The translations under genes were made by a program, and so were the position numbers. A stretch of DNA of 64,000 nt from Clostridium sp. (lineage in GTDB: Bacteria > Bacillota > Clostridia > Clostridiales > Clostridiaceae). The notes under the pieces were generated by a model. It was not told the DNA's origin and made no database searches. It was given only the letters and a program-made list of their open reading frames with translations. The DNA lies in assembly GCF_030532265.1 (NCBI RefSeq), contig NZ_JAUNLM010000003.1, positions 1 through 64,000 on the forward strand. The letters are read 5' to 3'. Positions 17,783 to 29,514 of this stretch are shown here, piece by piece (positions within the stretch are counted from its first letter, which is position 1; the number at the start of each line of letters is the position of its first letter).

Positions 17783-19072
17783 TTATTTATTATTTATTAT
17801 TTTCCTCATATCTCCTATCATATAAAGAGAGCCAGTAACTAAAATCAAATCATTTTCTTTAGCATCTTTTAAAATTTCCTCTAATCCTTCATTATAATCT
17901 TCAAAACTTAATACATTTTTATTTACCATTTTTATATGTTCTCTTAGTTCACTAGCAAGTTCAGCTCTGTCACTATGTGGAGTTAATGCAATTACTTTTT
18001 TACTTAATGGAACTATCTCCTTTATCATATCATCAACTTGCTTATCACTTAAAATACCAATTAATAAATACATATCATCATAATCAAAATATTCTAGTAT
18101 ATTTTTTTTAAGCATTTTTATTCCTTGTATATTATGAGCCCCATCTATAACAATAAGAGGATTTTCTCTTAGTACTTCTAATCTACCTATCCATTTAGCA
18201 TTAAATACACCTTTTTCAATATTATTAATATTAAAATCTTCTATTTTAGATAAAACTTCAACTGCATTTATAGCTACATTACAATTTAATACTTGATGCT
18301 CTCCTAAAAGCCTAAGCTTTAATTTATAATCTTTTTTTAATCCTTTCACTTCTATATTCTGATAAAATTTTTCTTTATTTATGCTTATTAATTTAGAATT
18401 TTTTTCGTTTACTATATAAACTTTTGAATTTTTTTCTTTTGCTATTTTTAAAATCTCTTTTTTAACGGATTCTTTTTGAGGATATAATATTAAAGGAACA
18501 TTATTCTTTATAATTCCTCCCTTTTCCCTTGCTATTTCTTCAATAGTATTTCCTAATAAATTTGTATGATCTAATCCAATTGAAGTTATAACAGTTAAAA
18601 TTGGACTTACTACATTAGTAGAATCAAGCCTTCCACCAAGACCAACTTCTATTACTGCATAATCAACTTTATTTTTATAAAAATACTCAAACATTAAACA
18701 AGTTATTATTTCAAATTCTGTTGGATGGCTGTACCCTTCTTCAATAACTTTATCTACTGCTTCTTTTACAGTTTCTACAGAGATTGCTAAATCTTCCTTT
18801 TTAATATTTTCTTTATTTATTTGAATTCTTTCTTCAAATTCCTCCAAAAATGGTGAAGTATACATTCCTACTTTAAATCCTTCTTCAATTAATATAGAAT
18901 TAATAATAGATGTAGTAGACCCCTTACCATTTGTTCCTGCTATATGTATACATTTTATTTTTTTATGCGGATTTCCCAAAATCTCTAAAATTCTTTCAGT
19001 TCTTTCAAGACCATAATTTGATCCAAAATTGCCTACTTCTTTTATATAATCCATTGCTTGTTTATAATTCAT
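17783..19072 (-). CDS. folC: folylpolyglutamate synthase / dihydrofolate synthase
   Basis: Adds glutamate to dihydropteroate and further glutamates to reduced folates, in the Mur ligase superfamily. The ATP-binding loop is IAGTNGKGSTTSIIN (near residue 44); the conserved TSPFLEEFEERIQIN and GLGGRLDSTNVV blocks follow at about 74 and 144, and SIGLDHTNLLG at about 166. The C-terminal domain shows DGAHNIQG near 312. 429 residues is normal. AGGAG precedes the ATG. Monocistronic by position. Confidence 0.95.
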   Translation of the reverse strand: MNYKQAMDYIKEVGNFGSNYGLERTERILEILGNPHKKIKCIHIAGTNGKGSTTSIINSILIEEGFKVGMYTSPFLEEFEERIQINKENIKKEDLAISVETVKEAVDKVIEEGYSHPTEFEIITCLMFEYFYKNKVDYAVIEVGLGGRLDSTNVVSPILTVITSIGLDHTNLLGNTIEEIAREKGGIIKNNVPLILYPQKESVKKEILKIAKEKNSKVYIVNEKNSKLISINKEKFYQNIEVKGLKKDYKLKLRLLGEHQVLNCNVAINAVEVLSKIEDFNINNIEKGVFNAKWIGRLEVLRENPLIVIDGAHNIQGIKMLKKNILEYFDYDDMYLLIGILSDKQVDDMIKEIVPLSKKVIALTPHSDRAELASELREHIKMVNKNVLSFEDYNEGLEEILKDAKENDLILVTGSLYMIGDMRKIINNK

Positions 19073-19276
19073 CCATCTTCTCCTGTTAATTTTATTAATA
19101 ATTATAATAATATTTTATAATTAAAAGTTAATACTACAATTATATTATATTTTTCTAAATTTATCTAATAAATGACGTTTTATCATTTACATTAAATTGT
19201 TTTTTTGATATCATAAAAATAGTCGGATTAATATTTATTATTTAATAAAAAGTATTGTTAGTAAGAGGTGTTCAAA

Positions 19277-20530
19277 GTGAAAAATGTTGAGATTAAAAAA
19301 GACATCTACTGGGTAGGTGCATTAGATCCAGGTTTAAGAGTATTTGATATTATTATGTATACTCCATATGGAACAACTTATAATTCATATGTTGTTAAAG
19401 GAAATGAAAAAGTTGCTTTATTTGAAACTGTAAAAGAAAAATGTTTTGATGAATATTTAAAGACTCTTGAAACTTTAGATATAAAACCATCTGACATAGA
19501 TTATATAGTAGTTGATCATACTGAACCAGATCATGCAGGATCAGTTGGTAAAATACTTGAGCTTGCTCCACATGCAAAAGTCGTTGGTTCAATGCAAGCA
19601 ATTTCTTTCTTAAAAGAAATTATAAATAGAGATTTTGACCATATAGTAGTTAGAGATGGTGATACTTTATCTCTTGGAAATAAAACATTAAAGTTCATTT
19701 CTGCACCATTTTTACATTGGCCAGATTCAATGTACACTTATGTAGTTGAAGATAAAGTCTTAATGACTTGCGATTCATTCGGAAGCCACTACTCATGTGA
19801 AGAAGTATTTAACGATTTACTTCCTAACAAAGATCATTATTATGATGCATTAAGATATTATTATGATTGTATATTCGGACCATATAAGCAATTCGTATTA
19901 AAAGCTATCGATAAAATAAAAGACTTAGATATTGATATTATTTGTCCAGGACATGGACCTGTGCTTAGAGATAATCCATGGGAAATAGTTAAAACTTATA
20001 AAGAATGGAGTACTCCTGTAAAACCTAATATAAACGGAGACAAAAAAGTTACTATTTGTTATGTTTCAGCATATGGATATACTAAGGAATTAGCAAATCA
20101 CATTGCTGAAGGTATTAAAAAAGATCATAATGTTGAAGTTAAAATGTACGATGTTATAGAACATGAAACAGCAGAAATACTTAAAGATATAGAAGAATCA
20201 GATGGTATATTATTCGGTTCTCCAACTATAGTAAATGAATTACTTCCACCAATTAGAATATTACTTGCAAACTTAAACCCTATTATTCATGGTGGTAAAT
20301 TTGCTGCAGCATTTGGTTCATATGGCTGGAGTGGTGAAGCTGTTCCAAGAATAGAACACAGATTAGAAGAATTAAAAATGAAATTAGTAAATCCAGGTTT
20401 AAAAGTTAGATTTAGAGCTTCAGAAAAGCAAATTCAAGAAGCTATAAACTTTGGTAATAGTTTCTCTAAATCTATGTTTGGCGAAATTGATCTAAAAGCC
20501 ATTGATCACGGAAAATGTGATGTTAAATAA
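19277..20530 (+). CDS. fprA: FprA-type flavodiiron protein
   Basis: A soluble flavodiiron protein that reduces O2 to water, and in some members NO to N2O, protecting anaerobes. The N-terminal beta-lactamase-like domain (about residues 1-245) carries the diiron ligands in DHTEPDHAGS (H-x-E-x-D-H), in LHWPDSM, in CDSFGSH and in CPGHGPVL. The C-terminal flavodoxin domain begins ICYVSAYGYTKELANHIAEG (about 257) and includes GSPTIVNELLPPI and GSYGWSGEAV. I start at the GTG at 19277 because GAGGTG is properly spaced there; a GTG at 19268 lies in that site. No fused rubredoxin. An inverted repeat at 19170-19188 may be an operator. Confidence 0.93.
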   Translation: MKNVEIKKDIYWVGALDPGLRVFDIIMYTPYGTTYNSYVVKGNEKVALFETVKEKCFDEYLKTLETLDIKPSDIDYIVVDHTEPDHAGSVGKILELAPHAKVVGSMQAISFLKEIINRDFDHIVVRDGDTLSLGNKTLKFISAPFLHWPDSMYTYVVEDKVLMTCDSFGSHYSCEEVFNDLLPNKDHYYDALRYYYDCIFGPYKQFVLKAIDKIKDLDIDIICPGHGPVLRDNPWEIVKTYKEWSTPVKPNINGDKKVTICYVSAYGYTKELANHIAEGIKKDHNVEVKMYDVIEHETAEILKDIEESDGILFGSPTIVNELLPPIRILLANLNPIIHGGKFAAAFGSYGWSGEAVPRIEHRLEELKMKLVNPGLKVRFRASEKQIQEAINFGNSFSKSMFGEIDLKAIDHGKCDVK

Positions 20531-20543
20531 TATTTTAGATTAA

Positions 20544-20565
20544 AAAAGAGGCATTAGCCTCTTTT
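20544..20565 (+). terminator. terminator of fprA
   Basis: AAAGAGGC/GCCTCTTT with a four-base loop, followed by a run of T. Confidence 0.85.
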
Positions 20566-20593
20566 TTATTTAAATTTATATTTTCTATGAAAA

Positions 20594-20620
20594 AACGCTG
20601 GTAATTAAATTACCAGCGTT
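20594..20620 (-). terminator. terminator of valS
   Basis: AACGCTGGTAAT and its complement form a 12-base stem with a three-base loop; on the reverse strand a T-run follows. Confidence 0.85.
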
Positions 20621-20632
20621 ATAATAATTAAA

Positions 20633-23278
20633 TTATTTTAATGTATCAATTCTGCCTTTAACAGCTTCTAACATTTCAACATATTTAACTCTCTTTTCTT
20701 TTTCACCAAGAACTACTTTTTCAGGAGCTTTAGCTACAAATCCTTCATTTGAAAGTTTTTTATCTATTCTTTCAATTTCTCCTTCTAATTTCTTAAGTTC
20801 TTTATTTAATCTTTCAAGTTCCTTTTCTCTATCAACTAAATCAAGAAGTGGCATAAATAATTCTCCACCTTTAACAACTAATGATACAGCATTTTCTGGA
20901 ACTTCATTTTTGCTTTCTATAAATGAAACATTTGATGCTGATGCTAACTTCTCAATATAAGCAGCTCCATTTTTAAATGCATCTTTAGCTTCATCTGATA
21001 TATAACATATAACATTTGCTTTTCTTGAAGGCTTAACATTCATTTCAGCTCTTAAATTTCTTAAGTTTTTAATAGCTTCTATTATAAATGCCATATCATT
21101 CTCAGCTTTTTTATCATTTAATTCTTCTTTATATTCTGGCCAATTAGATAAAGTTATTGTTTCTTCTTTATCATTTAAATGCGTAAATATTTCTTCTGTT
21201 ATAAAAGGCATTACAGGATGAAGTAATTTAAGTCCTGATTCTAAAACATTAAATAATACATTATAAACTATACCTTTCGCCTTTTCATCTTCTCCATATA
21301 ATACAGGTTTCACAAGCTCAATATACCAATCACAGAATTCATTCCACATGAAATCATAAATTTTTTGAAGAGCTATTCCAAGCTCAAATTTATCCATATT
21401 TTCTGTAACTTCTTTAATTAAAGTATTTAAGTTTGAAAGTATCCATCTATCAGCTAAACTATATTCATTTGAATCTTTATATTTATCCATTAATTCTCTA
21501 TCTAAATTCATCATTACAAATCTTGAAGCATTCCAAATTTTATTTGCAAAGTTTCTTGCTGATTCAACTCTTTCTGGATAATATCTTATATCATTTCCTG
21601 GTGCATTACCAGTAACTAACATAAATCTTAAAGCATCTGCTCCATAAGTATCGATAACTTCAAGTGGATCTACTCCATTACCTAATGATTTACTCATTTT
21701 TCTTCCTTCTGAGTCCCTTATTATTCCATGAATTAATACATTTTCAAATGGAGTTTCTCCCATATTATGTATTCCACTAAATATCATTCTAGCAACCCAG
21801 AAGAATATAATATCATATCCTGTAACTAATGTATTAGTTGGATAGAAATATTCTAAATCATCTGTTTTATTTGGCCAACCAAGTGTTGAGAAAGGCCATA
21901 GCGCTGAACTAAACCAAGTATCTAAAACATCTGTTTCCTGTTCTAAATTACTGCTCTTACAAGCTTCACATGTTGTTACTTCTGATTCACTTACGTTTAT
22001 ATGTCCGCAATCATTACAGTACCACACTGGTATTCTATGTCCCCACCATAACTGTCTTGATATACACCAATCTTGTATATTTTCCATCCAGTTAAAATAT
22101 GTTTTATCAAATCTTTCTGGAACAAATTTTGTTTTTCCATTTTTAACAACTTCTATAGCTGGCTCTGCTAAAGATTGCATTTTTACATACCATTGTTTTG
22201 ATATTATTGGTTCTATTACTGTACCACATCTATCATGTGTTCCTACATTATGGCTATGGTCTTTTACTTTAACTAATAGTCCAAGTTCTTCTAAATCTTT
22301 AACTATTGCTTTTCTAGCTTCATATCTTTCAAGACCTTCATATTTTCCACCCTTTTCATTTATGAATCCTTTATCATCCATAACTCTTATTTCAGGAAGT
22401 CCATGTCTTTTACCTACTTCAAAATCATTTGGATCATGAGCTGGAGTTATTTTTACTGCACCTGTACCAAACTCTAAATCTACATACTCATCTGCAACTA
22501 TTGGAATTTCTCTATTTACTAATGGAAGTATTAAAGTTTCTCCAATAAGATGCTTAAATCTTTCATCATTTGGATTAACTGCAACTGCTGTATCTCCAAG
22601 TAATGTTTCTGGTCTTGTTGTTGCTATTTCTAAAAATCCTTCTCCATTTTTAAGAGGATAATTTATATGCCAAAAATGTCCTGCTTTTTCTTCATATTCA
22701 ATTTCTGCATCTGAAAGAGCAGTTTGACACTTAGGACACCAATTTGTTATTCTATTTCCTTGATATATAAGTCCTTCATTATAAAGTTTAACAAATACAT
22801 GCTTAACAGCTTTATTTAAATTTTCATCCATAGTAAATGCTTCTCTAGTAAAGTCTGCTGAACAACCCATTTTTTTAAGTTGAGTTCTTATTCTCTCTCT
22901 ATATTCATCTGTCCACTCCCAAACTTTTTCTAGGAAAGCTTCTCTTCCCATTTCTTTTTTCTTTAAGCCTTGCTTAAGCAATTCATTTTCAACTTTAACT
23001 TCTGTAGCTATTGAAGCATGATCTTCTCCTGGAAGCCATAAAGTTTCAAATCCTTGCATTCTTTTAAATCTTATAAGCATATCTTGAAGTGTATTATCAA
23101 GTGCATGACCTAAGTGTAATTTACCAGTTATATTTGGTGGAGGCATAATAATGGAATATGGCTTTTTATTTTTATCTACTTTTGGAGTAAAATATTTTTT
23201 TTCTTCCCAAGTTTTATAAATTCTATCTTCAAATTCTTTTGGATTATACGTTGTCTCAATATTTCTTATATCTGACAT
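20633..23278 (-). CDS. valS: valyl-tRNA synthetase
   Basis: Charges tRNA-Val and edits mischarged threonine. The class I signatures are [13 protein letters not shown] (HIGH motif, near residue 49) and [12 protein letters not shown] (KMSKS, near 525). The editing domain with [18 protein letters not shown] lies near 220, the zinc-type cluster [22 protein letters not shown] near 420, and the C-terminal ValRS coiled coil ([35 protein letters not shown]) from about 810. 881 residues is normal. AGGAGG precedes the ATG. It is controlled by the T-box leader just upstream. Confidence 0.97.
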   Translation of the reverse strand: MSDIRNIETTYNPKEFEDRIYKTWEEKKYFTPKVDKNKKPYSIIMPPPNITGKLHLGHALDNTLQDMLIRFKRMQGFETLWLPGEDHASIATEVKVENELLKQGLKKKEMGREAFLEKVWEWTDEYRERIRTQLKKMGCSADFTREAFTMDENLNKAVKHVFVKLYNEGLIYQGNRITNWCPKCQTALSDAEIEYEEKAGHFWHINYPLKNGEGFLEIATTRPETLLGDTAVAVNPNDERFKHLIGETLILPLVNREIPIVADEYVDLEFGTGAVKITPAHDPNDFEVGKRHGLPEIRVMDDKGFINEKGGKYEGLERYEARKAIVKDLEELGLLVKVKDHSHNVGTHDRCGTVIEPIISKQWYVKMQSLAEPAIEVVKNGKTKFVPERFDKTYFNWMENIQDWCISRQLWWGHRIPVWYCNDCGHINVSESEVTTCEACKSSNLEQETDVLDTWFSSALWPFSTLGWPNKTDDLEYFYPTNTLVTGYDIIFFWVARMIFSGIHNMGETPFENVLIHGIIRDSEGRKMSKSLGNGVDPLEVIDTYGADALRFMLVTGNAPGNDIRYYPERVESARNFANKIWNASRFVMMNLDRELMDKYKDSNEYSLADRWILSNLNTLIKEVTENMDKFELGIALQKIYDFMWNEFCDWYIELVKPVLYGEDEKAKGIVYNVLFNVLESGLKLLHPVMPFITEEIFTHLNDKEETITLSNWPEYKEELNDKKAENDMAFIIEAIKNLRNLRAEMNVKPSRKANVICYISDEAKDAFKNGAAYIEKLASASNVSFIESKNEVPENAVSLVVKGGELFMPLLDLVDREKELERLNKELKKLEGEIERIDKKLSNEGFVAKAPEKVVLGEKEKRVKYVEMLEAVKGRIDTLK

Positions 23279-23386
23279 TACAATCTCCTCCTTTAATAAA
23301 TTTCTAAAAATTATTTATATTTAAGTATAATTACTATTTTTATAATTTTATATAAAGATAAATTTTTTTGCTTTTTTATAAAATAA

Positions 23387-23643
23387 AAAAAGAGCCTTCA
23401 TCCTAAAAGGACGAAAGCTCGTGGTACCACCTTTATTCTTATAATAACTAAATATTTATTATAAGCACTTAATTCAATTAACGATTATTTTAAAACCGTC
23501 TTTAGTTACTACTATTTCACTAAAGAAGCTCCAAAGCTACCTTCAAAATATTCAGTATAAAGGGCTCTCACCTAATCCCTTTTCTCTTTGATACTTAATA
23601 AATTTACTCCTCTTTTTCTAAGCCTTTAATATATGATTTTCGT
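23387..23643 (-). promoter_or_regulatory. T-box leader of valS
   Basis: Read on the reverse strand, the leader has the AGTA element, a Stem I with the AGAG and GTGAG blocks, and the nearly invariant T-box word AGGTGGTACCACG (23432-23420). Directly after it, GAGCTTTCGTCCT pairs with AGGATGAAGGCTC to form the terminator (23392-23420, with two G-U pairs) followed by a T-run. A GTA triplet followed by G at 23540-23538 lies where the specifier would be expected; it matches valine (tRNA anticodon UAC). Uncharged tRNA-Val would thus turn valS on. Confidence 0.93.
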
Positions 23644-23649
23644 ATATAT

Positions 23650-23678
23650 ATGTTATAGTAATATTTGTTTTTTGTCAA
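23650..23678 (-). promoter_or_regulatory. promoter of the valS T-box transcript
   Basis: A perfect TTGACA (23678-23673) is followed after 17 bases by TAACAT (23655-23650) on the reverse strand, a few bases before the leader begins. Confidence 0.6.
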
Positions 23679-23687
23679 ATATTTAAT

Positions 23688-26600
23688 TTATTTTTTATTA
23701 CTATCCTCTTTCATCTTTTTAAATGCAACTGAAAGCATTAATTTTATTCTATTTACTTGATTTACAACTGATGCACCTGGATCATAATCTACAGCAACTA
23801 TATTAGCATTTTTATATCTTTTTTTAAGTGCTTTCATCATACCTTTTCCTGTTACATGATTTGGTAAACAAGCAAATGGTTGCATACAAACTATGTTATC
23901 AGCACCACTTTTTATAAGTTCTATCATTTCAGCTGTTAAGAACCAACCTTCTCCAGTTTGATTTCCAAGTGAAAGTATTTGTGAAGCCATCTTACCTAAA
24001 TCTCTTATATTTTTAGGTGCTTCAAATCTTTCACTTTTTTCTAGAGCTTCATTCATTGATTTTCTATAACTATTCATGTATTTCATTGCTAAATTGGATA
24101 GGTTCTTTGACATCTTACTAAATGCTAAATAATCAGCTTTAAATTCACTATCGTAAGCTGAATAAAAGAAGAAATCTAAAAGATCTGGAACAACAGCTTC
24201 TGCCCCTTCACTTTCTAAAAGACTTACTATATCATTATTAGCTGTTGGATGATATTTTACTAATATTTCACCAACTACACCAACTCTAGGTTTTTTAATA
24301 TCTAATAATTCTAACTCATCAAATTCTTTTATTATATTTTTAACATTTTTATTAAATTCTCTCTTGCTTCCATTTCTGACATTTTCTTTAGCAATTTTTT
24401 CCCATTTTTTATGAAGTTCATTTGCTGAACCTTTAACTTTTTCATATGGTCTAGTTCTATATAAAACTCTCATAAAAAGATCTCCATAAATAAGCGCCAT
24501 TAAAGCTCTTCTTATAAGTCTTATAGTTATTTTAAACCCTGGTTGCTTTTCAAGCCCAACTGCATTTAATGAAAGTATAGGTACATTATTAAATCCAGCA
24601 TTTTTCATAGCTAACTTCAAAAATCCTATGTAATTTGTTGCCCTACATCCACCACCTGTTTGAGATATTATAACAGATGTATTATTTAAATCATATTTTC
24701 CTGATTTTAAAGCCTTTATTATTTGTCCAATTACAATTATTGATGGATAACATGCATCATTATTCACATATTTTAAACCTTCTTCAACTGCACCTGGATC
24801 TGTTGATGGTAATATTTCAAGGTTATATCCAGAAGCTCTAACTGCCTCTTGTAAAATATCAAAATGTATTGGAGACATTTGTGGGCATAATATTGTATGT
24901 TTTTTCTTCATTTCTTTAGTAAATGTAGGATTTTTATATTCTATATCCTCTGTTACTGGACTATAATTATTTCTATCTCTTTCTTCAATAGCAGCTTTTA
25001 GTGATCTAATTCTTATTTTTGCAGCTCCTAAATTATTTCCTTCATCTATTTTTAATACAGTATATATCTTACCTTTTTCTTGAAGAATTTCATTTACTTG
25101 ATCTGTTGTTACAGCATCTAATCCACATCCAAAAGAATTAAGTTGAATCATTTCTAACACTCTTGAATCTCTAACATATGCTGCTGCTCTATATAGTCTT
25201 CCATGATAAGTCCATTGATCAACTACTCTTAAAGGAGCATTTAATTCACCTAAATCACAAATACTATCTTCTGTTAATACTGCCATCCCAAATGAAGTTA
25301 TAACATCTGGTATTCCATGATTTATTTCTGGATCTATATGATAAGGTCTTCCTGTAAGAACTATACCTTTTTTATTATTTTTTTCAAGATATTCAATAAC
25401 TTCTTTTCCCTTATTTTTTATATCAGCTCTATATTTATCTCTTTCTACATAAGCTTTTCTAACTGCATCTTTTGCTTCATTTAATGTTATTTTAAAGTCT
25501 TTAAACTCTTCAACTATTCTTTTAACCAATACTTTTTCATTATCTAATGAGAAAAATGGTGCAATATATTTTATATTTTTTTCTTCTAATATATCCATAT
25601 TATTTTTAATTACTTCTGGATATGAAGTTACCATAGGACAATTATAATGGTTAGTTGAATCACTAAACTCTTTTTTCTCATATGGTATACATGGATAAAA
25701 TATTGTATCCACTCCAGATTCTATTAAACTCATTATATGACCATGCACAAGCTTTGCTGGGTAACAAGCTGATTCTGATGGTATCGTATCTATACCTTTT
25801 TCATATAATTTTTTTGAAGAAACAGGTGATGCTATCACTCTAAATCCAAGCTCTGTAAATAAAGTAAACCATAAAGGATAATTTTCATACATATTTAAAA
25901 CTCTTGGTATACCAATAGTTCCTCTTTTGGCTTCTTCTTTCTTTAATGGTTTATATCCAAACGTTCTTTTAAATTTATATTTATAAAGATTTGGTACTTC
26001 ATCTTTTTTTATGTGAATTCCAAGTGGTCTTTCACACCTATTACCTGATATAAATTTTTCATCTGTAGAAAATGTATTTTCAGTTAACAAGCAATTATTT
26101 CCGCATAAACCGCATCTTCTAAATTCAGATGTCATTTTAAATCCTTTTATATCTTCTTTTTTAAGTAAGCTAGATTCTTCACCTTCTACATATCTTTCTT
26201 TTGATATAAGAGCTGCTCCAAAAGCACCCATAAGTCCTGCTATATCTGGTCTTATAACTTCTCTACCTGATATCTTCTCAAAGCTTCTTAAAACTGCATC
26301 ATTATAAAAAGTTCCGCCTTGAACTATTATTTTTTCTCCCATTTCTTTTTCGTCTCTAATTTTTATAACTTTATATAATGCATTTTTTATTACTGAATAT
26401 GAAAGCCCTGCTGATATATCACCAACACTTGCACCTTCTTTTTGTGATTGCTTAACTCTCGAATTCATAAATACAGTACATCTTGAACCAAGATCTACAG
26501 GAGAAGTTGAAAATAATGCTTCTTTTGCAAAATCTTTAACTTCCATACCTAAAGATTTTCCAAATGTCTCTATAAAGGAACCACATCCTGATGAACAAGC

Positions 26601-27926
26601 TTCATTAAGTAATATACTATCTATTACTCCGCCTTTTATTCTTAAACACTTCATGTCTTGTCCACCTATATCAAGTATAAAATCAACTCCAGGTAAAAAG
26701 TATTCAGCTGCTTTATAATGGGCTATTGTTTCTATTTCTCCAAGATCCATATGAAGTGCAGATTTTATTAAAGCCTCTCCATATCCTGTAACAGTACTTT
26801 TTGCAATCTTAACCCCTTCTGGTAATTTGTTATATAAATCATTCATTATTTCTACAATAGTTTTTAATGGATTACCCTCATTACTACCATAAAATGAATA
26901 TATTATTTCTCTATCTTCATTTATTAATACAACCTTTGTAGTAGTCGAACCAGCATCTATACCTAAAAATACATTTCCTCTAGTATTTTCTAAATTTCCT
27001 CTTTTAGCTTTAGCTTTATCATGTCTTTCTTTAAACTTTTCAAACTCTTCTTTATTTTCAAATAATGCTGGTAATCTTTCTATATTATCATCTTTTGCAT
27101 CACTAATATGTTTAGTTTTATCAACTAATTCTTTAAATGATATACATTCTTGTTCTTCTGATAAAAGTGCAGCTCCCATTGCTACAAATAACTGTGAGTT
27201 ATCTGGAAATATAATTTCATCTTCTTTTAATTGTAATGTTTCTATAAACCTTTTTCTAAGCTCTGATAAGAAATAAAGTGGCCCGCCTAAAAATGCCACA
27301 TTTCCCTTTATAGGCTTACCACACGCAAGTCCACCAATTGTTTGATTTACAACAGCTTGTAACACTGAAGCTGCGATATCTTCTTTTTTAGCACCTTCAT
27401 TTATTAATGGCTGTACGTCTGTTTTAGCAAAAACACCACATCTTGATGCAATTGGATATATAATTGTATGTCCTTTTGCAAGTTCATTTAATCCTTGTGC
27501 ATCTGTATTTAAAAGAGCTGCCATTTGATCTATAAATGCACCTGTTCCACCTGCACAAGTACCATTCATTCTTTGTTCTATCCCATCTCTTAAATATGTT
27601 ATTTTTGCATCTTCTCCTCCAAGTTCAATTGCAACATCTGTTTCTTTTATAACTTTTTCTATAGTTTCTGTACAAGCTATAACTTCTTGCACAAAGTTTA
27701 CTCCAAGCCACTCTGATAATGATAATCCTCCTGAACCTGTTATAGTTACAGTAATTTTTCTATCTCCAATTTTTTCATAACATTCTTTAATTAATTGTAT
27801 AATTGTATTTTTTATATCTGAAAAATGTCTTCTATACTCTGAAAAGACTATTTCATTATTAGTATTTAAAACTACTATTTTTACAGTAGTTGATCCTACA
27901 TCCAACCCCATTTTATAATTATTCAT
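23688..27926 (-). CDS. giant acyl-CoA dehydratase activase fusion (BcrA/BadF/HgdC ATPases + HgdB-like)
   Basis: A 1412-residue cytoplasmic protein. Two ASKHA-type ATPase modules of the BadF/BadG/BcrA/HgdC class stand in tandem: module 1 starts [15 protein letters not shown] and has [11 protein letters not shown], and module 2 starts [16 protein letters not shown] (about residue 320) and has [11 protein letters not shown], where the paired cysteines in homologues hold a [4Fe-4S] cluster at a dimer interface. Then comes a Cys cluster CGLCGNNC (about 605), a DUF2229-like region (about 650-900) and a C-terminal HgdB/dehydratase-like region (about 1000-1400). The smaller relatives transfer single electrons with ATP to 2-hydroxyacyl-CoA dehydratases or benzoyl-CoA reductases. 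The physiological substrate of the fused form is unknown, and no dehydratase subunits lie nearby. Single gene, AGGTG before the ATG. Confidence 0.85.
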   Translation of the reverse strand: MNNYKMGLDVGSTTVKIVVLNTNNEIVFSEYRRHFSDIKNTIIQLIKECYEKIGDRKITVTITGSGGLSLSEWLGVNFVQEVIACTETIEKVIKETDVAIELGGEDAKITYLRDGIEQRMNGTCAGGTGAFIDQMAALLNTDAQGLNELAKGHTIIYPIASRCGVFAKTDVQPLINEGAKKEDIAASVLQAVVNQTIGGLACGKPIKGNVAFLGGPLYFLSELRKRFIETLQLKEDEIIFPDNSQLFVAMGAALLSEEQECISFKELVDKTKHISDAKDDNIERLPALFENKEEFEKFKERHDKAKAKRGNLENTRGNVFLGIDAGSTTTKVVLINEDREIIYSFYGSNEGNPLKTIVEIMNDLYNKLPEGVKIAKSTVTGYGEALIKSALHMDLGEIETIAHYKAAEYFLPGVDFILDIGGQDMKCLRIKGGVIDSILLNEACSSGCGSFIETFGKSLGMEVKDFAKEALFSTSPVDLGSRCTVFMNSRVKQSQKEGASVGDISAGLSYSVIKNALYKVIKIRDEKEMGEKIIVQGGTFYNDAVLRSFEKISGREVIRPDIAGLMGAFGAALISKERYVEGEESSLLKKEDIKGFKMTSEFRRCGLCGNNCLLTENTFSTDEKFISGNRCERPLGIHIKKDEVPNLYKYKFKRTFGYKPLKKEEAKRGTIGIPRVLNMYENYPLWFTLFTELGFRVIASPVSSKKLYEKGIDTIPSESACYPAKLVHGHIMSLIESGVDTIFYPCIPYEKKEFSDSTNHYNCPMVTSYPEVIKNNMDILEEKNIKYIAPFFSLDNEKVLVKRIVEEFKDFKITLNEAKDAVRKAYVERDKYRADIKNKGKEVIEYLEKNNKKGIVLTGRPYHIDPEINHGIPDVITSFGMAVLTEDSICDLGELNAPLRVVDQWTYHGRLYRAAAYVRDSRVLEMIQLNSFGCGLDAVTTDQVNEILQEKGKIYTVLKIDEGNNLGAAKIRIRSLKAAIEERDRNNYSPVTEDIEYKNPTFTKEMKKKHTILCPQMSPIHFDILQEAVRASGYNLEILPSTDPGAVEEGLKYVNNDACYPSIIVIGQIIKALKSGKYDLNNTSVIISQTGGGCRATNYIGFLKLAMKNAGFNNVPILSLNAVGLEKQPGFKITIRLIRRALMALIYGDLFMRVLYRTRPYEKVKGSANELHKKWEKIAKENVRNGSKREFNKNVKNIIKEFDELELLDIKKPRVGVVGEILVKYHPTANNDIVSLLESEGAEAVVPDLLDFFFYSAYDSEFKADYLAFSKMSKNLSNLAMKYMNSYRKSMNEALEKSERFEAPKNIRDLGKMASQILSLGNQTGEGWFLTAEMIELIKSGADNIVCMQPFACLPNHVTGKGMMKALKKRYKNANIVAVDYDPGASVVNQVNRIKLMLSVAFKKMKEDSNKK

Positions 27927-28202
27927 TAATTACACCTACTTATCCATTTTAAATAAAACACTTATATATGTATTATATATTAACTAATTGTCAAATCAAT
28001 AATAATTATATTATCACATTATTATTTATCAAAAATTTAAGGTTAAGTTAAATCTTTATTAAAATTTCAGTATATATTTGGTAAGTTTCGTATATAATAT
28101 TAAAACTATGTATATAATGTAAATGTTTAATACTTTTATTCATTCACTTTTAAAAAAATAAATTTTAATTTGTTAATTTTTTTTAAATTTAAGGAGGAAT
28201 AT

Positions 28203-28556
28203 ATGAATTATTTTAGCGAAGCTAATAGATTATATAATACAAAAGATTATGAAAAAGCTATAGAATTTTATCAAAAAGCTGTTGAATATAATGAAAATGA
28301 AGCATGTTCTTACTATAATTCAGGTGTTTGCTTTATAAAGCTTAAAAACTACGATAATGCTATATCTATGTTAAAAAAAGCAATAACTTTACAAAGGGAT
28401 AGTAAGTATTTTTTTAATCTTGGATACTGTTATGCAATGAAAAATGAAAATAATAAAGCCTTAATATATTTCAATGTATCTTGGTCTTTAGACAACAAAG
28501 ATAAAGATTGTGAAAAGGCTATTGATTTAATATTATCTAAACATAAAAAAAGTTAG
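28203..28556 (+). CDS. small TPR-repeat protein
   Basis: A 117-residue protein formed by about three tetratricopeptide repeats: YFSEANRLYNTKDYEKAIEFYQKAVEYN, ACSYYNSGVCFIKLKNYDNAISMLKKAITLQ and YFFNLGYCYAMKNENNKALIYFNVSWSLD. TPRs mediate protein-protein contact; the partner is unknown. There is no signal peptide. I start at the ATG at 28203, which has AAGGAGGA in front; the frame is open upstream but without a site. It converges with the transglutaminase-like gene and shares a hairpin with it. Confidence 0.8.
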   Translation: MNYFSEANRLYNTKDYEKAIEFYQKAVEYNENEACSYYNSGVCFIKLKNYDNAISMLKKAITLQRDSKYFFNLGYCYAMKNENNKALIYFNVSWSLDNKDKDCEKAIDLILSKHKKS

Positions 28557-28582
28557 AATGAGATAAACACTCCTTCTAACTT
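28550..28582 (-). terminator. hairpin shared by the TPR and transglutaminase gene ends
   Basis: AAGTTAGAA/TTCTAACTT includes the stop codons of both convergent genes. The T-run follows only on the reverse strand, so it should mainly end the transglutaminase-like gene. Confidence 0.6.
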
Positions 28583-29418
28583 TACCACTCTCCAGCAATG
28601 CTCTTACTTTTATGATCATTATTAAAATATTTATTATCAAAGTAATTTCCTGCTGAATAAAATGTTGGATCTACATTAATCCACTTTCCTTCATTACTTA
28701 AATATACTTGATTCCATGCATGATTTATGTATTCATGTCCATTATAAGCTTTACCAATTATCATTCTAACCCTTATATTATTAGCCCTACACATCGCTAC
28801 AAAAAGACATGCATAATCAAAACATATTCCTTTCCTTTCATTAAAGGCAACTATAGCTCCACTACTATTTAAACTACTATTTTGAATATTTTCTGCCTTT
28901 TCAAAATCATACTTTATATTACTTCCAATCCATTTATAAAGCTCTTTGGCCTTTTCTCTATCTGTTTTTAAGCCTTTTGTTATTTTTATAGCCTTACTAT
29001 CTATAAAATTGTTAGATTCTATCCCCTCATCTAAAGTTACACCATTATAATAAATTATTGTTTTTAATGAATTATCTTCAAATAATCCATTTTTTATTTT
29101 ATCTACAGTTTTATTATCAATAGAAGATGCTATTTTACTATAAATATTTAGTTTATCAAAAAAATTTATTTCAAATTTTTTATCAACTAATCCATTATAA
29201 AAGATTATTCCTATTAAAATGCTTATAACTATTAAAAAACCTCTTAAAATACCAAGAAAGGAACTTAATGTTATAAGTAATGCTTTTTGAGAATTTGAAT
29301 TTCCATTAAATTCAAAATTAAAAAACATTCTATCTATAAAATTTAATATAAAATATATAATACACTTTATAGTCCAAAATATTATTATAAATCCTATTAA
29401 TCTAAATAACACTAACAA
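28582..29418 (-). CDS. membrane-anchored transglutaminase-like protease-fold protein
   Basis: A 278-residue protein with two hydrophobic segments at the N-terminus (about residues 3-28 and 46-72) and a transglutaminase-core domain after about residue 130. The triad is visible: Cys in KGICFDYACLFVAMCR, His in YINHAWNQVYL, Asp in KWINVDPTF. These domains act as peptidases or crosslinkers on proteins or wall peptides; the orientation suggests the domain is outside the membrane. Its start is not certain: the TTG at 29418 has only a weak GGGA site. Monocistronic. Confidence 0.8.
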   Translation of the reverse strand: MLVLFRLIGFIIIFWTIKCIIYFILNFIDRMFFNFEFNGNSNSQKALLITLSSFLGILRGFLIVISILIGIIFYNGLVDKKFEINFFDKLNIYSKIASSIDNKTVDKIKNGLFEDNSLKTIIYYNGVTLDEGIESNNFIDSKAIKITKGLKTDREKAKELYKWIGSNIKYDFEKAENIQNSSLNSSGAIVAFNERKGICFDYACLFVAMCRANNIRVRMIIGKAYNGHEYINHAWNQVYLSNEGKWINVDPTFYSAGNYFDNKYFNNDHKSKSIAGEW

Positions 29419-29514
29419 ACTTTTCCCACTATAAATATTATATAAATTTATACTTACACAATCGTAAAAATAATTATAAAATTAAAATATTTTAAAAAAC
29501 ATTAAAATCCTTTA

